A stretch of DNA of 64,000 bases from an uncultured Actinomycetes bacterium. Its GTDB lineage: Bacteria > Actinomycetota > Geothermincolia > Fen-727 > JACVIW01. Below are positions 57,961 through 64,000 of this stretch, piece after piece (position 1 is the first letter of the stretch; the number at the start of each line of letters is the position of its first letter). The DNA is taken from the NCBI GenBank assembly GCA_937127245.1, contig CAKZLU010000029.1, positions 131,502-195,501 of the forward strand, written 5' to 3'. The notes under the pieces were generated by a model. The model worked only from the letters and a program-made list of their open reading frames with translations, was not told the DNA's origin and did no database searches. The position numbers were made by a program, and so were the translations under genes.

Positions 57961-58734
57961 TTAATGCAGGTTGATTTCCGTCAGTTTTCCATTGACGAAT
58001 TTCAAGTGGACGTATTCTTTCTCGAGCCCTTCTCCAGGCCATTCATAGACCTGGACGAGGTTCCCGCCCTGATCGTTGTCCTCAGCGAGTTTCCTGCCTT
58101 CACCGCCGACTATTTCAACAACATTCTCATATGTCAGATGTTCGTTTTTGATGCCGTATTCGAGCCTTTCAATTTCCTCTTTGGAGACCTTCGCCTCGCT
58201 CGGCCTCGGAACATCTGTTTTACCGTCTTTCTTGGGTTGTGGCTGGGCAGGCGCGGATGTCGGGGCGCTCGATTTTGCTGCTGGAGCAGAGGCACCTCCG
58301 CCGGAAGGCCTCGCGGGGGCCGGAGCGCCTCCAGAGGGCGCCTTCTGTGGTGGCGGCGCTGGCTGTTGAACCGCCGTGTCAGTTTGTTCCGCCGGTGTCT
58401 CAGAACCGCCTTTTCCCCTTACCACCATGAATACAACTCCGCCTATTATAAGTACCAATACGAGCGCAGCAATAAGGGCAATCGATGGTTTTCGTTCTTC
58501 CCCTTTCTCTGGTGCCGCGTGCTCTTCGCCAGGTTTTTCGGAGGGGACAGCTGCAAGCTTCGGAGCACCAATCGGGGAGGGAGTTTTCCCGTGGGGAGTC
58601 CCGGTCTCCCCGCCTGCCACCGTCCCCGGGGCAGGCCACTGAACTTTTCTCACTTTTCTTGGTTCCTGCTTCTGCTCCTTTTCCTGTTCGGCAAGAACCT
58701 TTTCAAATTCTGTCATCTTTGGTGGTTCAGCCAT
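57961..58734 (-). CDS. Single-pass membrane protein with Pro/Ala-rich linker
   Basis: 257 aa; TM IALIAALVLVLIIGGVVFMVV, low-complexity QQPAPPPQKAPSGGAPAPARPSGGGASAPA, C-terminal folded-looking domain. Confidence 0.75.
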   Translation of the reverse strand: MAEPPKMTEFEKVLAEQEKEQKQEPRKVRKVQWPAPGTVAGGETGTPHGKTPSPIGAPKLAAVPSEKPGEEHAAPEKGEERKPSIALIAALVLVLIIGGVVFMVVRGKGGSETPAEQTDTAVQQPAPPPQKAPSGGAPAPARPSGGGASAPAAKSSAPTSAPAQPQPKKDGKTDVPRPSEAKVSKEEIERLEYGIKNEHLTYENVVEIVGGEGRKLAEDNDQGGNLVQVYEWPGEGLEKEYVHLKFVNGKLTEINLH

Positions 58735-59191
58735 TTTGCTTATAACCTCACGAAATAATCAATCCAAAAAATACAAGAATTATAATGACATTCTACCTTT
58801 TTGGACTCATATTTTGAATAAAAAGTTCCTTAATTGTTTTCTTGTTTTACAAGCATATTTCCTACAATTTCCTACAATATATAAAATCGGAAAATGACCC
58901 AAATCTTTTAAGTATTAAGTGTTCAATCAAGCACGATTACCGATTTTCAAATAAGCTTATGCAATCAATACCGGGACCTCACGGTTATCGACCATTTGTA
59001 TATTCTTTTTAATGCCGTCAATTCATAGAGTTTATTTCAAACAAATTTTGATCTTAGTGAAAAGCGCCCGTAAACCGCCAATGTAAAGATATCATGCCCG
59101 TTTCTTGATCCATACTATAAAACGTTCCGGGCTGGTTATCAAGCGCTTGCTCATGTAGTCTTTTTATGCGAGGGCGCAAGGAGGTGCACAA

Positions 59192-60214
59192 ATGAAGGCT
59201 CTTGTTTATAGTGCTCCTGAGGAATTTGATATCCTTGATATTCCTGTTCCTCAGGTGGGACCTAAGCAGGTGCTCATCAGGGTCAAGGCATGCGGAGTCT
59301 GCAGGACCGATATTCATATTCACAGCGGAAGGTTCATTTCCGAATTCCCGTTAACACCTGGTCACGAGTTTGCGGGCACAGTTGAAAAATGCGGAAATGA
59401 GGTTTTTGAGTTTAAACCCGGAGAAAGGATCACTGCGGATAACGCGCTTCCGTGCGGTCATTGTTACTTCTGTCGGAGAAATGAACCCCTGTACTGCGAG
59501 AATTTCTACTCATTGGGGTGCAACGGTCCTGGTGGGTTTGCCGAATATGTTGTGGTTAACAGCGAGAAAGTCTTTCGAATTCCTGAAAACCTTTCCTTTG
59601 AAGAGGCGGCATTCACAGAACCGACAGCATGCGTGATCCATTGCATGGATGCCCTTAAAATAAAACCGGGATCGAGTGTCTTGATTTTCGGTGCTGGACC
59701 GGCGGGAGTTATCCTTTCTCAGATGATCAGGCATTGCGGCGCTTCAAATCTTGTTGTTTGCGCTCCAACCGAGAAGAAACTCGAAATGGTCCGGAAGCTC
59801 GCGGGTGCAAACACTGTGCAGATAGGGCGATCTGGCGCGAGAGACGCTCACCAAATTATCATGAGTTTCGCGCCGAAAGGTTTTGATTATGTAATAGATG
59901 CGACAGGTTCAAGTGAAATAGTCGAGCAGTGCTTTGATTTCGTGCGGGTCGGAGGATGCATTGCCGTTTTCGGAGTTCCAAATGAGGATGCGGTTGTTAA
60001 AATCAAACCTTATGATATCTACCGCAGGGAAATTAAATTCATGGGAACGTTTGCCCAAACGCATTGCTTCGAGCGCGCGATAGGTTTTCTTGCAAAAGGC
60101 ATAGTGCGTGTCGCGGAACTCATCACTCACGAATTTCCCCTCGAGCGCTACGGCGAGGCCTTAGATGTTCTCAAAAATGACCGTGAAGCGATGAAAATCA
60201 TCATAAAACCTTGA
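59192..60214 (+). CDS. Zinc-dependent alcohol dehydrogenase (MDR family)
   Basis: 340 aa; KACGVCRTDIHIHSGRF, PGHEFAGTVEKCG, CGHCYFCRRNEPLYC, VLIFGAGPAGVI. Confidence 0.93.
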   Translation: MKALVYSAPEEFDILDIPVPQVGPKQVLIRVKACGVCRTDIHIHSGRFISEFPLTPGHEFAGTVEKCGNEVFEFKPGERITADNALPCGHCYFCRRNEPLYCENFYSLGCNGPGGFAEYVVVNSEKVFRIPENLSFEEAAFTEPTACVIHCMDALKIKPGSSVLIFGAGPAGVILSQMIRHCGASNLVVCAPTEKKLEMVRKLAGANTVQIGRSGARDAHQIIMSFAPKGFDYVIDATGSSEIVEQCFDFVRVGGCIAVFGVPNEDAVVKIKPYDIYRREIKFMGTFAQTHCFERAIGFLAKGIVRVAELITHEFPLERYGEALDVLKNDREAMKIIIKP

Positions 60215-60505
60215 AGCATTCACTCTGTGAGTTTGTCTCTCGCTTCTTGTCGTGGCTGGTTGGTGGCCGTATTAATCAATTGACCGAGAAAGCAGATGCC
60301 CCGGGTTTCAGTTTGTTCAGAGTTCAAGTTAAGGTGAGAACAGCGATCAATCATAAAAAGTATTCAGGGAATTTGCGATGTATTGTGTTTTCATCAGAAA
60401 TACCATTAAACTGTTGCCTATGTCCTGAATTTAACCTTACAATATAAACTAAAGAGTCTTATTATCGTTGTTATTATTGAAAAGGATTAAAAGGATCTGG
60501 TTGAA

Positions 60506-60862
60506 ATGAAGGTGCTTAAAAGAAGGAAGTCTAAAGAGGATTCCGGATTTACTCTTATGGAACTCATGATAGTGATTTTTATACTCGCGATCCTCGTATC
60601 AATCGCCATTCCAGTTATGTTTAGGCTTATTGCTAACGCAAAGCGTAGAACATGTCAGGCGAACCTTCGGATCATTGACGGACAGGCAAATGCTTTCTAT
60701 ATTGAAAATGGGATTTATCCATCAAGCGTTATGTCTCTTGTCCCAAGTTTTATCAGAGATGAGCCAAGGTGTCCTGTTGTTCCAAACAGCGCATACATTT
60801 GGGACAGCTTAGAAGCGAAAGTAATATGTCCGAGTGGCGACCCAGGACATGAGTACCCTTGA
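60506..60862 (+). CDS. Type IV pilin/pseudopilin-like protein
   Basis: 118 aa; prepilin motif SG|FTLMELMIVIFILAILVSIAIPVMF. Confidence 0.92.
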   Translation: MKVLKRRKSKEDSGFTLMELMIVIFILAILVSIAIPVMFRLIANAKRRTCQANLRIIDGQANAFYIENGIYPSSVMSLVPSFIRDEPRCPVVPNSAYIWDSLEAKVICPSGDPGHEYP

Positions 60863-60919
60863 TTCTTGTTGGTTTGCTTTTTGGAGTTGGTAAACATACT
60901 GCACAAGTATTAATAAAAG

Positions 60920-61576
60920 CTATTTCGTGAGCTTTTCCTTCAATTCTATTTCCTGATCGACAGACGTAACCGCGATTACCTTGTCACCGCATTTAAGCGT
61001 GTGGTCCCCGCGCGGAATGAGAACCTCCTCGTCTCTGATCAGCGCAACCAATACGCTGTTTTTGGGAAGCCCTAAATCTTTTATCGGTTTTGAACATGAG
61101 TTCTTGGCGTTTTCCGGTATGTCAAGCTCAACAATCGCGAATTGTCCTTTTCTCATAAGATGAAGAGTTATAATGTCCCCGACCGTGGTTTCTTCCTCGA
61201 TTAGATGTCCTATGACGGTTGTGCTCGAGATGGCATCGATTCCCATTAGGTTAAATATGCGCTCATTTTTCGGGTTGTTGACTCTTGCCACGGCTCTTGG
61301 AACGTTAAAAGATGTCTTTGCCAGCTGGCATGCGACGAGATTATCATCATCGTCGCCGGTGACCGCGGCAAAGACGTCCGCCCTATCGACTCGCGCTTCC
61401 TCTTGATAGCGGTAATCGCACGCGTCCCCATTGATTACCATTGCTTCTGTGGTACGGGCGAGCCGTTCACATATCTGCGGGTCTTTTTCAATTACAACCA
61501 CGCTGTGCCCCTTCTGTGTCAGATCCTTCGCAAGGAATGATCCGACCATGCCTCCGCCGCTGATAACGATTTGAAT
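60920..61576 (-). CDS. trkA: TrkA-type potassium uptake regulatory protein (RCK domain), probable ATT start
   Basis: From ATT: IQIVISGGGMVGSFLAKDLTQKGHSVVVIEKDP; the first in-frame ATG (61549) would truncate the Rossmann motif. Confidence 0.8.
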   Translation of the reverse strand: MQIVISGGGMVGSFLAKDLTQKGHSVVVIEKDPQICERLARTTEAMVINGDACDYRYQEEARVDRADVFAAVTGDDDDNLVACQLAKTSFNVPRAVARVNNPKNERIFNLMGIDAISSTTVIGHLIEEETTVGDIITLHLMRKGQFAIVELDIPENAKNSCSKPIKDLGLPKNSVLVALIRDEEVLIPRGDHTLKCGDKVIAVTSVDQEIELKEKLTK

Positions 61577-61590
61577 CTTTGATCACTCCC

Positions 61591-62964
61591 TTAAATTCTT
61601 TCCAAATACTTCTCAAGCCTGTTCATGCTTTTCTGAGTTACCAAAGCAGTTATATGGTCTCCTTTTCTAAGGACGAATCCGTCTTCTGGCATGTATCCGC
61701 TACCCCTTCTAAGAATATATGCGAAGAAGAGACCGATCTTCTTCTTTATGCTTGAAATCTCCACATGGTCCCACGAGGGGGGGCACTCAAACTCGACAAG
61801 GTCGAACTGGTTGTTCAGGCACGAGGTCCTTACACTCACCTTTGGTTCAAGTATATATTCAAGGAGCGCCTGCTTTAAAAGCCTTGTTCCGCAAACGTAA
61901 TTCAAATTGAGCGCTTGATATGTTTGCTCTTTGTCGGGATTGAAAAGTCTTGCCATGACATGAGGGACCTTGAAAACGTGACGCGCGACTTCCGCCGCCA
62001 TGAGATTCTTGTTGTCGAACTTTGTTACAGCGACAAAGCATGATGCCTCTTCGATCCCGGCTTCGACAAGAACATCCTCTTCAAAAACAACCCCCTCAAT
62101 GCACCTGCCTTCATACCGCGGGGGCAGGCGCCTGAAAAGGCCCGGGTTCTCATCTATTATGGTCACATCGTAGCCATCAAGCGACATCAGATAGCCGAGG
62201 TGCGCCCCTACCTGGCTGCACCCTCCGATGATGATCTTAGTCTGGCCGTTTTGGGCGGGTTCTGTTTCCGAGGCTGGAATTTCTCTTTTCAATATTTCGC
62301 ACTTTGCGGAGTGGCTGTCACTTAGGCACTCAAGCAGGACCGGCCAGCCGTCTTTACGCATTATCATTATTGCTTTGTCGTTTTCCTGGATTTTTGGGTC
62401 ATCCTTTAGATCAATCACAGTGCCGTTGCGCTGGAGCAATATGAGTCTTGAGCTTATTCCGTAATTCAAACTTGAGGCTTTCTTACCTTTTGCCTGTGCG
62501 GGTAAGGTAACCTCGATTACCTGGAGACCAACCGATGGGAGGTCCTCATGGATAATCAGGTCTTCTTCTTGAAATAGCTTTTCTCTTATTCTGTTTGTCA
62601 TTAGAGTGGTACCGCATATATATTCGATTCCCATTTTGTAAAAGGTGAGTTCTTTGTCTGGATTGTAAAGGCGCGAAATCACTTTTGGAACTTCAAAGAC
62701 GGATTTGGCGATCTCGGAAGCCATGAGATTAGTGCTATCGTAATTCGTTACCGCTGCGAAAACATCCGCATTTTCGATGCCCGCTTCTCTTAAAACATCC
62801 TCGTCGAACGCGACACCCTCAATGGTTACGCCGTTGAACGTTCTCCCGAGCCTGTTGAAAGAACGGGCGTCTCTATCAATTATTACAACATCGTGACCCT
62901 CATATGAAAGCGATTCTGCAAGGTTTGAACCAACTCTTCCGCATCCTGCGATAATAACGTGCAA
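61591..62964 (-). CDS. trkA: TrkA-like protein with two RCK_N/RCK_C units
   Basis: 457 aa; MHVIIAGCGRVGSNLAESLSYEGHDVVIID and second unit IIIGGCSQVGAHLGYLMSLDGYDVTIIDE. Confidence 0.9.
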   Translation of the reverse strand: MHVIIAGCGRVGSNLAESLSYEGHDVVIIDRDARSFNRLGRTFNGVTIEGVAFDEDVLREAGIENADVFAAVTNYDSTNLMASEIAKSVFEVPKVISRLYNPDKELTFYKMGIEYICGTTLMTNRIREKLFQEEDLIIHEDLPSVGLQVIEVTLPAQAKGKKASSLNYGISSRLILLQRNGTVIDLKDDPKIQENDKAIMIMRKDGWPVLLECLSDSHSAKCEILKREIPASETEPAQNGQTKIIIGGCSQVGAHLGYLMSLDGYDVTIIDENPGLFRRLPPRYEGRCIEGVVFEEDVLVEAGIEEASCFVAVTKFDNKNLMAAEVARHVFKVPHVMARLFNPDKEQTYQALNLNYVCGTRLLKQALLEYILEPKVSVRTSCLNNQFDLVEFECPPSWDHVEISSIKKKIGLFFAYILRRGSGYMPEDGFVLRKGDHITALVTQKSMNRLEKYLERI

Positions 62965-63062
62965 GAGTTCAACACCCCTTCTTCAATACTGTTCTTCAAG
63001 CACCGGTATTCCAACCTTTTACAGTCGGTTGATCTGGCGCAGTTCTCTTATAAATTTTATGT

Positions 63063-63653
63063 CTATTCAATTTTTTTTGCAGGTCTTCTTACCGCGAGCA
63101 AAAGAGCAATGGTTATTGACGATAGGACCAAAACAATAAGGAGTTTCCAGAACTGGATATGGTGTCGGATAAGGTGAGCGCTTTTCAATATTTCGACGTT
63201 TTCGGCGTGAATATCCATGTCGCCCCCGTGTTCAGCACACGCTCTATTGAAGACGCCCTCGATTCTTACGTACTGACCCTGTCTCTCGTAAGAACCTGGC
63301 ACAGATATTTCCTTAGCTTTATTATTCGGAACCCATACTCCAATCCCTATATTCCCGACCCCTTTGGGTTTAGATCCAGATGGTATAGATTGTTTGCTGT
63401 ATGGGTCGTCGTTTACGGTGATCAAAACATACTCTCCCCGTTGCAGTTTATCGCCGACCACCTCGCCTTCCACCATGACATTTCTGCCGTCATATTCTTT
63501 GGCGTTCTCAATTAGGTCGTTTATCCGCGTTTTCTCCGAACCGTGACAGGTGGAGCCGTGCGCGAGGATCAATGTTCCTGCCACAAGTACCGCGACAAGA
63601 ACTAACGCAAGAGCACCCAAGATCGATTTCGATGATTTCTTTGTATCTTTCAT
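63063..63653 (-). CDS. Membrane-anchored OB-fold-like hypothetical protein
   Basis: 196 aa; N- and C-terminal TM helices; INDLIENAKEYDGRNVMVEGEVVGDKL...YVRIEGVFNRACAEHGGDMDIHAENVEILK resembles OB-fold nucleic-acid/CcmE-like modules. Confidence 0.55.
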   Translation of the reverse strand: MKDTKKSSKSILGALALVLVAVLVAGTLILAHGSTCHGSEKTRINDLIENAKEYDGRNVMVEGEVVGDKLQRGEYVLITVNDDPYSKQSIPSGSKPKGVGNIGIGVWVPNNKAKEISVPGSYERQGQYVRIEGVFNRACAEHGGDMDIHAENVEILKSAHLIRHHIQFWKLLIVLVLSSITIALLLAVRRPAKKIE

Positions 63654-64000
63654 CTAAGCGTTCTTTTCAATCTTTCCCCCCGATACAGGGAGACAATCAT
63701 CCCCCCAAGCGCAAAAACGCTCACGAACTCGAGTCTTCCAGCCCACATCGCGAATATGTAATAGATTTTTAGCAGTACCGGCATGCCCGGAGATACAAGT
63801 CCTGCTGAATGACCCGTGTTGCTCGCAGCGGAAACTGCGTCAAAGAAGGCGACGGAAGGAGAGTATCCGTACATTATCCCGAGAATTCCACCAACAACAT
63901 AGACGGCGACGTAGCATAGAATGATTGTCATAGCGCTTTTTATCATTCGATCGTCGAGAAAGATGTCCTTTATATGATGAATCTTCTCCACGACCACGCT
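63650..64000 (-). CDS. trkH: TrkH-type potassium transporter, C-terminal part (truncated by window edge)
   Basis: FFDAVSAASNTGHSAGLVSPGMPVLLKIYYIFAMWAGRLEFVSVFAL; adjacent to TrkA genes. Confidence 0.82.
   Translation of the reverse strand, partial: SVVVEKIHHIKDIFLDDRMIKSAMTIILCYVAVYVVGGILGIMYGYSPSVAFFDAVSAASNTGHSAGLVSPGMPVLLKIYYIFAMWAGRLEFVSVFALGGMIVSLYRGERLKRTLR

Noticed and set aside
57929-57961. Inverted repeat TCACGA...TCGTGA between convergent genes as a terminator
   Set aside because: Stem is short with a long loop and no T-tract; too weak to call.
57964-58758. 264-aa plus-strand ORF and other long plus-strand ORFs
   Set aside because: Antisense to the Pro/Ala-rich membrane protein; the high-GC low-complexity stretch keeps all frames open.

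Overview
This 64 kb window is a gene-dense chromosomal segment, probably from an uncultured anaerobic bacterium. A DUF3068/PorA-like protein hints at an actinobacterial affinity, but taxonomy cannot be settled from the sequence alone. I annotated about 50 protein genes, one CAU-anticodon tRNA, several hairpin terminators, short repeats, one probable leader RNA and four visibly broken genes. The most interesting region is a co-directional cluster at about 43.55-57.9 kb. It encodes a divergent/canonical acyl-CoA dehydrogenase pair, three paralogous all-helical proteins of unknown function, three 2-hydroxyacyl-CoA dehydratase/benzoyl-CoA reductase (HgdB/BcrBC) type subunits, two BadF/HgdC-type activator ATPases, a stand-alone protein resembling the A-cluster domain of acetyl-CoA synthase (AcsB/CdhC) with a shortened Cys motif, and a CooC-like ATPase. 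The combination suggests an undescribed ATP-driven low-potential acyl-CoA redox system with a possible nickel component. A second notable locus (19.78-25.3 kb) has a strong promoter, a structured leader with a perfect intrinsic terminator, a methyltransferase, a CooC-like ATPase with a CxC motif, a siderophore/B12-type ABC transporter and a TrmO-like protein; it may be a metal-acquisition operon under an orphan riboswitch. Family assignments are by motif recognition only; no database search was run.
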